From Flavobacterium panici (GTDB lineage Bacteria > Bacteroidota > Bacteroidia > Flavobacteriales > Flavobacteriaceae), in contig NZ_CAIJDE010000055.1 in assembly GCF_903819335.1 (NCBI RefSeq), positions 1 through 64,000 of the forward strand: a stretch of DNA of 64,000 nucleotides, in the 5' to 3' direction. Under the pieces are notes generated by a model. It searched no databases, had not been told where the DNA came from, and worked only from the letters and a program-made list of their open reading frames with translations. Below, in pieces: positions 53,438-62,262 of this stretch; within the stretch, counting starts at the first letter, position 1, and each line of letters opens with the position of its first letter. The position numbers and the translations under genes were made by a program.

Positions 53438-55293
53438 AGAAGCAAAAAATAGAAGATATTTTTTCATCAATGGAAGACTTCTCGAGTGTTCCGCCTCCTG
53501 AATTGTGGGGTCAGATTGAAGAAAAACTCGACAAACCTAAAAAGAAGAAAAGAGCAATTCTTTGGTGGTCTGCGGCTGCATGCTTATTATTAGGTTTACT
53601 GCTCCCATCTGTATTGCATTTTAGTTCTGATAATTCGGGAATTAAAACAATACAAAACAATTCTATTGAAAATAATGATGTGGTTCTGGATCAGGAAAAT
53701 AAGGACACAGATAAAACCAGAAGTATTGAAAATAAAGAAAATATCCTTGAAAAAGAATCGAATAATAATCGGGTTTCGTCATCAGAAAAAACAACAAATC
53801 AATCAGATCAGAATCAATTAAATCAAAATTCAAAAACAGTTAAAGCTCAAACGGGTTCTCAAAATAAAACAAATAATAACAGCTTTGAACCAAAAGTAAA
53901 TGTCGAAAGAAATAATGCCGTAGCCGAAAAATCATTTGTTCCAGCGAGAGAAAATGGGTTAAATGCAGATTCTAAAAGTCAAATTTCTACCAATAAAAAA
54001 GAAAATATAAATCGCGCTGTCGCCGAAAAAACATTTGTTTCAGCTGGAGAAAATGGATTTAATGCGGCATCTAAAAATCAACTTTCGACCACTAAAAAAG
54101 AGAATTTAAATAAGGCTGTTGCCGAAAAATCATTTGCCCCAAACAAATCGGATTCTTTTAATTACGGTTCAAAAAGTCAGTCAGACATTGAAAAAAGAAA
54201 TGCTGATAAGGTTTTAGCAGAGAAGAAATTTGCTCCGGCAAAAACAAATAATTTTAATGCTGTTTCAGGAAATCAATTACCGAATTCAATTTTTGAGGAT
54301 CTTTCGTCTTCAAAAAATAAAAATGCACTTGCACTTAATGCTTCAAATTCTGCAGCAAAGAGAAATCCAAATGCTTTAAGTCCTTCGTTGAATAAAGAAA
54401 ATATTCAAAAAACGACTGCTGACAAAAGTATTGCAAGTGTTCAAAATGGTAATTCAAAAAACAATACTGCTTTTAGTAATTCAACTGTTTTGAGTAAAAA
54501 AGATTCTGTGCAGTTAGCGGAACTTCAAAATTTAGAAAAAGGAATTGCTGCTGTTACTCCAGAAGCAGAGAAAAAGAAAAAAGAAGACAAAACATTATCT
54601 AAATCAGAAAAATGGGCTTTACAGCTTTTTGCCGGTGTTGCCAATTCTGAAAATTATAAAAACAATAAAACTTTAGGAAACGTAAACGATTCTAAACAAA
54701 GTAATTCGTACGGTGTAAAAACACAGTATAAAATCAATAAAAAATGGGCTGTTGCTTCTGGCTTTAAAATCAATGAACTGGGACAGAGTGTGGCAAATGT
54801 TTCCTATTTAAGCACAAGAAACCAAGCTCTTTTCAGCTCAAGCGATTATTTTGTAAAAAATGAAAGTGTTCCTCAAATTGCAAGCGATACACGTTATGTT
54901 TTAGTTTCAAATACTACCAAAGATGTGCTGCAAAGCGATAATATAGAAACTGGAAATCTGAGCCAAAATCTTCGTTACATCGAAATGCCTTTAGAAGTTT
55001 CGTATTCTGTTTTTAACAAAAACAGAACAAACATAAATCTAAACACAGGCGGATTTGTTGGTAAACTGATTTCGAACAGTGTTGCCATTGATGGAAATTC
55101 TATGGGCGAAAACGTAAATGCAAACGATTATGTTTATGGTACCACTTTGAGCAGTACGGTACAATATAGGGTTTATAAAAAAACAAACGTTTTTGTTGAA
55201 CCTGCTGTTAATTATTATGCAAATCCTTTAAGCAATCAATCTTTTAATCAATTTCAATGGGGATTGAATTTTGGGTTGAATGTGAACTTTTAA
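53434..55293 (+). CDS. Trans-envelope anti-sigma factor fused to an outer-membrane-type barrel
   Basis: 619 residues. N-terminus (1-38) is cytoplasmic and resembles anti-sigma factors (IEDIFSSMEDFSSVPPPELW then charged KPKKKK). One membrane helix at about 41-60 (LWWSAAACLLLGLLLPSV). Residues 64-390 are Asn/Lys/Ser-rich and contain four tandem repeats of about 33 residues (about 160-285; each with AVAEKxF and later NxxSK). From about 393 (SEKWALQLFAGVANSE) to the terminal NVNF the sequence has amphipathic strands and an aromatic end like PorT-type barrels. Overlaps the ECF sigma gene by 4 bp. Resembles the dual membrane-spanning anti-sigma factors reported in Bacteroides. Confidence 0.8.
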   Translation: MKKQKIEDIFSSMEDFSSVPPPELWGQIEEKLDKPKKKKRAILWWSAAACLLLGLLLPSVLHFSSDNSGIKTIQNNSIENNDVVLDQENKDTDKTRSIENKENILEKESNNNRVSSSEKTTNQSDQNQLNQNSKTVKAQTGSQNKTNNNSFEPKVNVERNNAVAEKSFVPARENGLNADSKSQISTNKKENINRAVAEKTFVSAGENGFNAASKNQLSTTKKENLNKAVAEKSFAPNKSDSFNYGSKSQSDIEKRNADKVLAEKKFAPAKTNNFNAVSGNQLPNSIFEDLSSSKNKNALALNASNSAAKRNPNALSPSLNKENIQKTTADKSIASVQNGNSKNNTAFSNSTVLSKKDSVQLAELQNLEKGIAAVTPEAEKKKKEDKTLSKSEKWALQLFAGVANSENYKNNKTLGNVNDSKQSNSYGVKTQYKINKKWAVASGFKINELGQSVANVSYLSTRNQALFSSSDYFVKNESVPQIASDTRYVLVSNTTKDVLQSDNIETGNLSQNLRYIEMPLEVSYSVFNKNRTNINLNTGGFVGKLISNSVAIDGNSMGENVNANDYVYGTTLSSTVQYRVYKKTNVFVEPAVNYYANPLSNQSFNQFQWGLNFGLNVNF

Positions 55294-55332
55294 TATCTAT
55301 AGTTTATTGTTTTTAATTTCAATAGATATAAC

Positions 55333-55363
55333 AAAAAGGCGGTTCAACTGAACTGCCTTTTTT
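55333..55363 (+). terminator. Terminator after the anti-sigma gene
   Basis: AAAAAGGCGGTTCA and TGAACTGCCTTTTT pair over 14 bp (one G-T). Nearly identical to the terminator at 55950. Confidence 0.88.
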
Positions 55364-55413
55364 ATTGAATTAATGTTTGATTTATTGTATTTTGCAGGGA
55401 AAATAAAACAATA

Positions 55414-55941
55414 ATGACTTTTAAAAATAACTGGAATGATCTAAAATTTGTTCCAAAGAATTTACAAATTGCAAAAGAACTGATTTATGACATTTGCGGT
55501 TTCGGATGTTCTGAACCTCAACCCGAAAAGGAAAGTCAGGAATATGACGCTTTCGATTTTAAAATCGGCGAAAGCCAGATTAAATTTAGATCGGCTAAAA
55601 TTACGCCTACCAAAACGGGTCAGTTTGTAACCTTATGGAAACGAAATAAAGCCGGAATTATCGAACCTTTTGATTATTGTGATGCAATAGATTTTGTAAT
55701 TGTAGGTGTTCAAAAAGAAAATCTTTTAGGGCAGTTTATTTTTCCGAAAGAGGTTTTACTTAAAAAAGGAATTTTTACAACAACTGTAAAAGAAGGAATA
55801 AGAGCCACGAGAGTTTATCCGCCTTGGGATGAAACGACAAGCAAACAGGCTCAAAAAACGCAGCAATGGCAATTGGATTATTTTTTACCCATTTCTGATC
55901 AAACAGATATAAATCGTGCTAAGTTTTTACTTGGCAAATAG
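55414..55941 (+). CDS. MepB-family protein
   Basis: 175 residues. YDAFDFKIGESQIKFRSAKITPTKTGQFVTLWKR and ATRVYPPWDETTSKQAQKTQQWQ are the family's conserved blocks. MepB is named after a Staphylococcus gene beside the MepA efflux pump; the biochemical role is unknown. It is bracketed by two almost identical terminators. Confidence 0.88.
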   Translation: MTFKNNWNDLKFVPKNLQIAKELIYDICGFGCSEPQPEKESQEYDAFDFKIGESQIKFRSAKITPTKTGQFVTLWKRNKAGIIEPFDYCDAIDFVIVGVQKENLLGQFIFPKEVLLKKGIFTTTVKEGIRATRVYPPWDETTSKQAQKTQQWQLDYFLPISDQTDINRAKFLLGK

Positions 55942-55949
55942 ATAAAAAC

Positions 55950-55981
55950 AAAAAGGCAGTTCGAATTGAACTGCCTTTTTG
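55950..55981 (+). terminator. Terminator after mepB-like gene
   Basis: AAAAAGGCAGTTC and GAACTGCCTTTTT form a perfect 13-bp stem around GAATT. Confidence 0.9.
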
Positions 55982-56249
55982 TTTTTTATGTATGTTTTTG
56001 TTCCGTAGGAACATTCCATTGGTAGAAAATATATTATTACCATATAATTTACGTTCCGTAGGAACGTTTCATTTTGTTATCATTTTTTTCAATATCATAT
56101 CAAACGTTCCTACGGAACGTAAACACTGCTTGCTATTGTTTTTTTCTACCAACGAAACATTCCGACGGAATGATAAGCCAATCTATTTCAAAATTGTAAA
56201 AGACTAATTTATTAAAAACAAAAATAATTTTAATGAATTAATCTTTAGC
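55982..56249. other. Intergenic region carrying hairpin cluster C
   Basis: The 308-bp gap between the MepB gene and the large EEP gene (55942-56249) contains the terminator above and hairpin cluster C (56000-56171). No gene. Confidence 0.7.
56000..56171. repeat. Hairpin cluster C
   Basis: GTTCC-GTA-GGAAC (56000-56012), ACGTTCC-GTA-GGAACGT (56051-56067), ACGTTCC-TAC-GGAACGT (56104-56120) and ATTCC-GAC-GGAAT (56159-56171). GGTAGAAAA near 56021 and TTTTTCTACC near 56141 face each other, so the whole cluster is a symmetrical unit. Same family as clusters A and B. Confidence 0.85.
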
Positions 56250-59200
56250 TTATTTTTTCAGGATTTTTTCTTTATAAATCACTTTATTGTTTTCTGATAA
56301 AGTATAAATGTAAAGTCCCGGATATAAATTACGAACTGACATTACGGTATTTGAAAGTTCCTGACTGCTTTTAATCTCAATAGGATTTCCTAATACACGA
56401 CCATTTATATCGTAAAGTCTTAGTTTTAGATTTCTGTTTTCGCTTGTTTTTACGGCAAAATTTAAATCATCAACTGCCGGATTTGGATATGCTTTTACAA
56501 AAAATCCGTTTTTAGTTCCAAAATCAGGAGTTGATAAAACATCTTCTTTTAATTCAAAACGAGCAATTACAGGTCCGTGATCAGATGTTGTTGTGGTATA
56601 ACTCGGAATATCATTACGCGGGTCATAAACTGCAATGGAATTTGGAATATATTCATCACTTAATTCATTAGAAATTATAATGTGATCCAGAAATCCGCCT
56701 GAACTTAAAAAACTGTAAGCTCCAGCCTGACTGATTCCTAAAGTAAGTGCATTGTAGTTATTGGTATCTGTAACAAAACTTTCGTAAGAAGAAGGATTTG
56801 GCGTAATTACAGATGCTTTTACGTCATCATTATAATCTCCTAAAATAATTAAATTAGAGTTTGAATAATGTGCATCTAAACTGTCTTTTAAAACCTGAGC
56901 ATCGTATTTACGCATGTTATAACGTGAAATATCGCTTCCGCTGTTGGCACGCGCGTGAAGATCTACCAAATTGATTTCTTTTGTAAATCCGCCCATATTG
57001 GTTTCGATTGTTACCAAATACGGCAAACGTCCAGAAGAGAAAAAGCTAGAACCATTTCCGCCAGGATAATTCGGTAACGTTTTTGTTCCGGCACGAACTT
57101 CGTCATAAAACTCTTTAAACATAACACGAGTCTTTTTTACAGAAGTTGTCTGTGTGTTATAAAGTACAACAAGTTTTTGTGGCGGGAAATTAGGATCTGG
57201 CGTATCAAAAGAATACGACCATGATGTAGAAGTTGTTTTGTCAAATGTTTTTCCGTTGATGTTTATTTTTTGGATTAAAGCATCAATCGACGGATCATCA
57301 GAAACTTCCTGAACTACATAAACGTCCGCATTTAGTTTGTTCATTACTTTGGCAACATTATCAATTTGCAAGGCATCATCTGTTGGACCAAATTCTACTC
57401 CGTCTGTTCCTTTTACGTCTGTTCCAAAAAATTCTAAATTGTATGTTACCACATCAAATGTATCTGCTTTTGGTAAAGAAGAACCTGTCAATAAACCAAT
57501 TTGCTTGTTTAATCCAGTTCCGGTTACAGTTAATGGGCCGGAAATTATTAATTGTTTTGACGAAGGTGTAAATCTTGTATAAATTATTTTACCATTTGCT
57601 GCTTCTGTAGTTTCAACAATTACACTTGACTGAAATGTAATATTATCTAATGACACTTGATAATCTGTCGGAGCTGTAATTGTAATGTCTCCATAACCTT
57701 CGGCTTTAAAAATAAAAGACTGACTTGTCGAAATTGTATTTTGTGCAACATCTCCAAAATCAAGAACAGGATTTGCATTTACATAACCTGTTTCATTGGT
57801 AATTGCAACATCATCTAATGACCACTCGGCTGCGAAGTTATTTCCTCCAGCTGTAGTTTCATAAACCCATGCAACATATGTGCTTCCAGTTTTAAATCCG
57901 CTTAAATCAATGTATTGTGATTGTGTATACGTTCCGGTTACAGTTGGGAATTTACCATCTATTTCTGCCCAGGTTGCCGTTTCCGGATTGCTTTTCCCGT
58001 CATAATCTGTAGAAACCATTAATTTTAAACCCGGACCTGCATAAAATTTACGAGAGTAAAAAGATAATAATGCAAAATGGGTAAAGGTATCTAAATGTAA
58101 TTTTGGCGAAATTAACCAATCTTTGCTTGCTCCCGTATCTGAAAATCCGTTCATTAAAACGGCTCCAGTTCCTGAATTTACATTTCTTGCCACAGTTGTA
58201 GGCGACCATTTGTTTATGGTTCCGGCAACGTTATATTGTGTCCATCCGCTATTTGATAAAACATTAGGGTCATTAAATCCCTGCACATACGGATTAATTC
58301 CTATACCTGTCAGTGTCACAATTTTTGTTGCGGCACCGTTTGATTCATGCGTTATCTCGCCGGTAAAACTGTTGATTGCATTTGGTGTAAACTTTACATA
58401 AACAGTTGGAGTGGCATTTGAAGCAAAATCAGCAGCCGCAAAAGTTAATGTCGATGCAAAAGTGGTGTTATCTTTAGAAATAGTAAAATTTGCTGTTGAA
58501 TTTAAAACAACATCATCAGTAAGGTTTAAACCTTGAAGCTGGTACGAAAAAACATCTGAGTCAAAATTGGCTTCAGAAAAACCTAAATTCAAAGAAACAA
58601 CTGATGGTGTTAAATTAGGAAGCGCAACGCTTGAAGTTGCGGCATCAATTCTATTTACTGTAGACTGGATATTTCCATAAGGATCTTCAGAAATAGAAAA
58701 AACAGAATATGCCGTACTTAAACTTAATCCTGTAAAACTTTTTACATATTCCTGAGATGCATTTGTAATATCTAAAAATCCAAATTGTAAAGCTGCCGTT
58801 CCTGCTGCATCCTGTCCTGCTTTTATTTGAGCAATTGTAGGTTCTGCACTTCCGCCCGGCAATAATACATAATATGTTTTTGCCGGTTCATCCAGTTTAT
58901 TAATAAAATCAAAGCTTTGTGCTAAAATGTTATCTGCTTTTGGATATCCTGATGCATTTACCGGAGCTGCAACATCACTTTTGATATCAATATTATCAAT
59001 TGCAAATGAAGGACGCGAACCTGATCCTGAAACTTGTCTTGAAATCCATCTAATTTGAACTATTGGCTGATTGTCGCACTCAGCTGGTAAAGTTACTTTT
59101 ATGGTTCCCGAGTTTTGAGGAGTTGTAATGGCAGTGGTCTGTTTTACATCATTATTTACATAAGCAGTTGATAATAATGAAATAAAAGGCGCACTTGTAC

Positions 59201-59660
59201 CTACTCTATATTGCAAAACCATTTCATTTATACGTGAACTGTTTGCAGCGACATCATAAGGATTACGAATTGTCATCGCATCATATTGCACTTGTATTGC
59301 TGTTTCTCCTGTTGCATCAAAAGCAAAACCAATTGTTAAGTCTAATGAACCAGTATTTAAGAAACCAATTTTGCCATCATAATTATGAAAATTACCGCTT
59401 GTAGTTGCAGCAGTACTGCTTGCAACTAAAGGTCTGTCTGCCACTAATACTGCATTTGTATTAAAAGCAGATCCTGGAACTGTACTTGCTGTCCATCCTT
59501 GAAATCCAGCAGGATATGCTGTAATACCAGGAGCAATAGAAAAATTTTGCTGATATGGCAAATCCTGAGGTGTTGGAAAGGTTTGCGCAACCAGGCTAAG
59601 TGAACAACAAAAAAAACTTAAAAAAGCCACGAGGTGGCGAATTGAGTAACTGTTTTTCAT
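56250..59660 (-). CDS. T9SS-secreted multidomain EEP phosphoesterase/nuclease
   Basis: 1136 residues: signal peptide (1-25), N-terminal MAM/jelly-roll-like region (about 30-215), choice-of-anchor type region (about 235-460), a second jelly-roll region (about 460-625), then an endonuclease/exonuclease/phosphatase domain (about 735-1045; VTYNLEFFGTD, VYVVQEVSDD, LVDLHARANS, ILGDYNDD, TSDHGPV), and a T9SS sorting domain (about 1057-1136; YPNPAVDDL to KEKILKK). Probably an extracellular DNase or phosphodiesterase used for nutrient uptake. Relative of the small secreted EEP protein at 6416. Confidence 0.88.
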   Translation of the reverse strand: MKNSYSIRHLVAFLSFFCCSLSLVAQTFPTPQDLPYQQNFSIAPGITAYPAGFQGWTASTVPGSAFNTNAVLVADRPLVASSTAATTSGNFHNYDGKIGFLNTGSLDLTIGFAFDATGETAIQVQYDAMTIRNPYDVAANSSRINEMVLQYRVGTSAPFISLLSTAYVNNDVKQTTAITTPQNSGTIKVTLPAECDNQPIVQIRWISRQVSGSGSRPSFAIDNIDIKSDVAAPVNASGYPKADNILAQSFDFINKLDEPAKTYYVLLPGGSAEPTIAQIKAGQDAAGTAALQFGFLDITNASQEYVKSFTGLSLSTAYSVFSISEDPYGNIQSTVNRIDAATSSVALPNLTPSVVSLNLGFSEANFDSDVFSYQLQGLNLTDDVVLNSTANFTISKDNTTFASTLTFAAADFASNATPTVYVKFTPNAINSFTGEITHESNGAATKIVTLTGIGINPYVQGFNDPNVLSNSGWTQYNVAGTINKWSPTTVARNVNSGTGAVLMNGFSDTGASKDWLISPKLHLDTFTHFALLSFYSRKFYAGPGLKLMVSTDYDGKSNPETATWAEIDGKFPTVTGTYTQSQYIDLSGFKTGSTYVAWVYETTAGGNNFAAEWSLDDVAITNETGYVNANPVLDFGDVAQNTISTSQSFIFKAEGYGDITITAPTDYQVSLDNITFQSSVIVETTEAANGKIIYTRFTPSSKQLIISGPLTVTGTGLNKQIGLLTGSSLPKADTFDVVTYNLEFFGTDVKGTDGVEFGPTDDALQIDNVAKVMNKLNADVYVVQEVSDDPSIDALIQKININGKTFDKTTSTSWSYSFDTPDPNFPPQKLVVLYNTQTTSVKKTRVMFKEFYDEVRAGTKTLPNYPGGNGSSFFSSGRLPYLVTIETNMGGFTKEINLVDLHARANSGSDISRYNMRKYDAQVLKDSLDAHYSNSNLIILGDYNDDVKASVITPNPSSYESFVTDTNNYNALTLGISQAGAYSFLSSGGFLDHIIISNELSDEYIPNSIAVYDPRNDIPSYTTTTSDHGPVIARFELKEDVLSTPDFGTKNGFFVKAYPNPAVDDLNFAVKTSENRNLKLRLYDINGRVLGNPIEIKSSQELSNTVMSVRNLYPGLYIYTLSENNKVIYKEKILKK

Positions 59661-59906
59661 AAATTTAAAAATAGGGGTTTAGAAATCAAAGTTATATTGT
59701 TTAAAGTTAAGGGAATATTGTAAAAACTTAAATTAATTGTAAGTTTTTACATAAATATTTTATTAACAGTAAATCTAATTTGGTATTCTAAAATTTTCCT
59801 GATTTAGGCAGAATGCGTTTTCGCACTATTTTTAATACTTATAAAATCCAAAAACAGTATTTTATTTTTTATAAGAAAAAACTTTATTTTAAAATTCTTT
59901 TGCAAT
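59661..59906. other. Intergenic region with dyad
   Basis: About 300 bp upstream of the large EEP gene (59661-59961). It holds the 11-bp dyad at 59720-59750 and, at the far end, the terminator of the SDR gene. Otherwise AT-rich with no gene visible. Confidence 0.6.
59720..59750. promoter_or_regulatory. Perfect 11-bp dyad upstream of the secreted EEP gene
   Basis: GTAAAAACTTA (59720-59730) and TAAGTTTTTAC (59740-59750) are perfect reverse complements 9 bp apart, 60 bp before the start codon. The lack of a T-run and the position in the promoter region favour a regulator site over a terminator. Candidates such as phosphate- or nutrient-responsive regulators cannot be told apart. Confidence 0.45.
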
Positions 59907-59940
59907 AAAAAAGCTGTTCTAAAACAGAACAGCTTTTTTC
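59907..59940 (-). terminator. Terminator after the SDR gene
   Basis: AAAAAAGCTGTTCT and AGAACAGCTTTTTT form a perfect 14-bp stem with loop AAAAC. Confidence 0.92.
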
Positions 59941-59961
59941 GTAAATTATCTATGCCGAAAA

Positions 59962-60714
59962 TTATATGGCAGTATAACCTCCATCGGCAATAATGTAACT
60001 TCCTGTTGTGAAAGAAGATTTTTCTGAACTTAAAAAAGTTACCAGTTCGGCAATTTCCTCAGCCGTTCCTAAACGATTCATTGGTGCTTTTGCAGCAACA
60101 GCGTTCATTGCATCCTTATTCAAATTATCTTTTAGCAATGCTGTTTCAATATAACCGGGACCTACGGCATTACAACGAATATTTTTTTGAGCATATTCTG
60201 CCGCAATATTTTTAGTCAGTCCTACAACTCCATGTTTAGAAGCCGTATAAGCCGGACTTAACGGAGCAGCAACTTGTCCGTGAATAGAAGCGATATTAAC
60301 AATATTTCCACCTCCATTTTTTTCCATTTGTTCTAATTGATAACGACACGCATAAAAAACACCGCTTAAATTAAGCGCAATTACTCGATCCCATGCATCT
60401 GGTTCATATTCTCCGGTTGGTTTTGCCGGACCGCCCATTCCTGCATTATTGCAGGCAACATCAAGTCGGCCGTATTTTGAAACCGTAACCTCAACCATAT
60501 GTTTATTATCGCTTGCACTCGACGAATCACCTTTTACAAAAAAGGCTTCTCCTCCGCTTTCTTTTATAATTTTTACGGTTTCTTCTCCATGTTCAACATT
60601 AATATCCGAAACTACAACTTTTGCTCCTTCTCTAGCGTAGGATTCTGCAACTGCGCGTCCAATTCCTGAACCGCCTCCAGAGACAAAAGCTACTTTGTTT
60701 TCTAAAAGTGACAT
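59962..60714 (-). CDS. Short-chain dehydrogenase/reductase
   Basis: 250 residues, classical SDR: cofactor loop SGGGSGIGRAVAESYAREG, NNAGMGG, catalytic Ser, Y-x3-K in SPAYTASKHG, and the PMNRLGTAEEIAELVTFLSSE end. NAD(P)-dependent oxidoreductase of unknown substrate; monocistronic with its own terminator. Confidence 0.92.
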   Translation of the reverse strand: MSLLENKVAFVSGGGSGIGRAVAESYAREGAKVVVSDINVEHGEETVKIIKESGGEAFFVKGDSSSASDNKHMVEVTVSKYGRLDVACNNAGMGGPAKPTGEYEPDAWDRVIALNLSGVFYACRYQLEQMEKNGGGNIVNIASIHGQVAAPLSPAYTASKHGVVGLTKNIAAEYAQKNIRCNAVGPGYIETALLKDNLNKDAMNAVAAKAPMNRLGTAEEIAELVTFLSSEKSSFTTGSYIIADGGYTAI

Positions 60715-60862
60715 ATTCTTTAAATTTAAAATTGTACCTGTAATTTACGAAGATATCGACGGCTGACCATAGCAAAAACGGAGTTTACAATAAGATTAAG
60801 ACTTTATCATAATCAAATGTTATTTGGCATTAAAACCCCGTAATTCCAGAAAATTTTCCGTA

Positions 60863-61237
60863 TTATTTATCTTCGTCTAATTTCATATTGCCGCGATCTT
60901 CGTGATTATCCGGATGCGAATTTGGATAGCGGTTTGGTTCAACATCAGAATTTCTGTCTTTATTTTCGACTGTCTTTTTTGCTTCTTCATCACTAGAAAC
61001 ACCGCGGTTTGCATTTGGATTATCTGGATTTACATCGTCTTTAACTTTTTGAATATCTTCATTTTCATTTCTCGCCCTGTCTACAACTTCTTTGTTTCCG
61101 TCTTTATCTGCAACCACTTCTTTTTTCAGGTTAGCATCATCTGCTTTTCCGTCGTGTGAAATATTTTTCCCTTTCGTTTCATCGATATCTTTTTGTACTC
61201 CATTTATTTTTTTAGAGCCTAGATTATTAGTTTCCAT
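60863..61237 (-). CDS. Charged hydrophilic protein
   Basis: 124 residues, almost only Asp, Glu, Lys, Asn, Gly and Arg, no hydrophobic core; probably disordered. No family recognised. Similar in composition to the acidic protein at 18974. Confidence 0.65.
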   Translation of the reverse strand: METNNLGSKKINGVQKDIDETKGKNISHDGKADDANLKKEVVADKDGNKEVVDRARNENEDIQKVKDDVNPDNPNANRGVSSDEEAKKTVENKDRNSDVEPNRYPNSHPDNHEDRGNMKLDEDK

Positions 61238-61365
61238 ATCCTTTATTATTTTGAGTTTCTATATTAATATTACGAATTCTAAATTTTAAAAGAAAGTTGT
61301 TTAACATAGCATTTAGTTTAAAAAGCATTTTTCATAACTTTAATCATGAACTAAAAAACAGTCTG

Positions 61366-61572
61366 ATGAAATTTCTTAAAATCAAAACAAGCTGGTCAAA
61401 TGCCGAATTTATTCTAATAAAATTATGCATGGCTTCGATCTATATTTTTATTGGAAGTTATTTTCATGATTTCTTCAAAAACTATTATATACCGCTTTTA
61501 GTTGTATTCGGAATAACGGTAATCTGGTTTGTTTATGAATGGCTGAAAAAGATGAAAGTAAAAAACGAATAA
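61366..61572 (+). CDS. Small membrane protein
   Basis: 68 residues from the ATG at 61366 (MKFLKIKTSWSNAEF); the frame is open to TTG 61297, but that part does not look coding. Two helices (about 17-35 and 42-62). No family recognised. Confidence 0.6.
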   Translation: MKFLKIKTSWSNAEFILIKLCMASIYIFIGSYFHDFFKNYYIPLLVVFGITVIWFVYEWLKKMKVKNE

Positions 61573-61632
61573 TCGATTCTCAGTTTTACTTTAATACTTG
61601 CAGAACAAAGCTATCTTTGCAAAAAATAAAAC

Positions 61633-62214
61633 ATGCACCGACACTTCATTCTTTTTAAACCTTACGGCTATTTAAGCCAATTTATTTATGAATTGAAAAG
61701 AAAGAAAAAGCTTTTGGGCGAACTTCATGATTTTCCCGAAGGTACGATGGCAATTGGCCGATTAGATGAAGATTCTGAAGGTTTGCTTTTACTGACAACC
61801 GATGGAAAAGTAAGCGAGCAGATAAGAAGCAAAAAAGTCGATAAAGAATACTACGTTCAGGTTGACGGCATAATTACGCCCGAAGCGATTGAACAATTAC
61901 AAAAAGGTGTAGAAATAGGTTTTGAAGGCGGAAAATACAAAACAAAACCCTGCTCTGCTTTTATTGTTACTGAAATTCCTGATTTTGGACCGAGGGCAAA
62001 AAAAATCAGGGACGAACGACACGGCCCGACTTCCTGGGCTTCGATTACTGTAAACGAAGGAAAATTTCGTCAGGTTCGAAAAATGACTGCCGCAGTTGGT
62101 TTTCCTACATTACGTTTGGTTCGCGTTCGGATAGGAAATGTATATTTGCAGGACTTAAAAGCCGGAGAGGTTTTAGAAGTAACCGATTTTAAATTAGAAA
62201 ATGAGTCAATTTGA
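61633..62214 (+). CDS. RluE/RsuA-type pseudouridine synthase
   Basis: 193 residues. FKPYGYLSQF, catalytic Asp in AIGRLDEDSEGLLLLTTDG, KEYYVQVDG, and ITVNEGKFRQVRKMTAAVGFPTLRLVRVRIG. No N-terminal S4 domain, as in RluE, which modifies a uridine of 23S rRNA. Site specificity is inferred. Confidence 0.88.
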   Translation: MHRHFILFKPYGYLSQFIYELKRKKKLLGELHDFPEGTMAIGRLDEDSEGLLLLTTDGKVSEQIRSKKVDKEYYVQVDGIITPEAIEQLQKGVEIGFEGGKYKTKPCSAFIVTEIPDFGPRAKKIRDERHGPTSWASITVNEGKFRQVRKMTAAVGFPTLRLVRVRIGNVYLQDLKAGEVLEVTDFKLENESI

Positions 62215-62262
62215 TAATTAGATTTTTGAAAACTCATAACTTATAACTCATAATTCAAAAAA

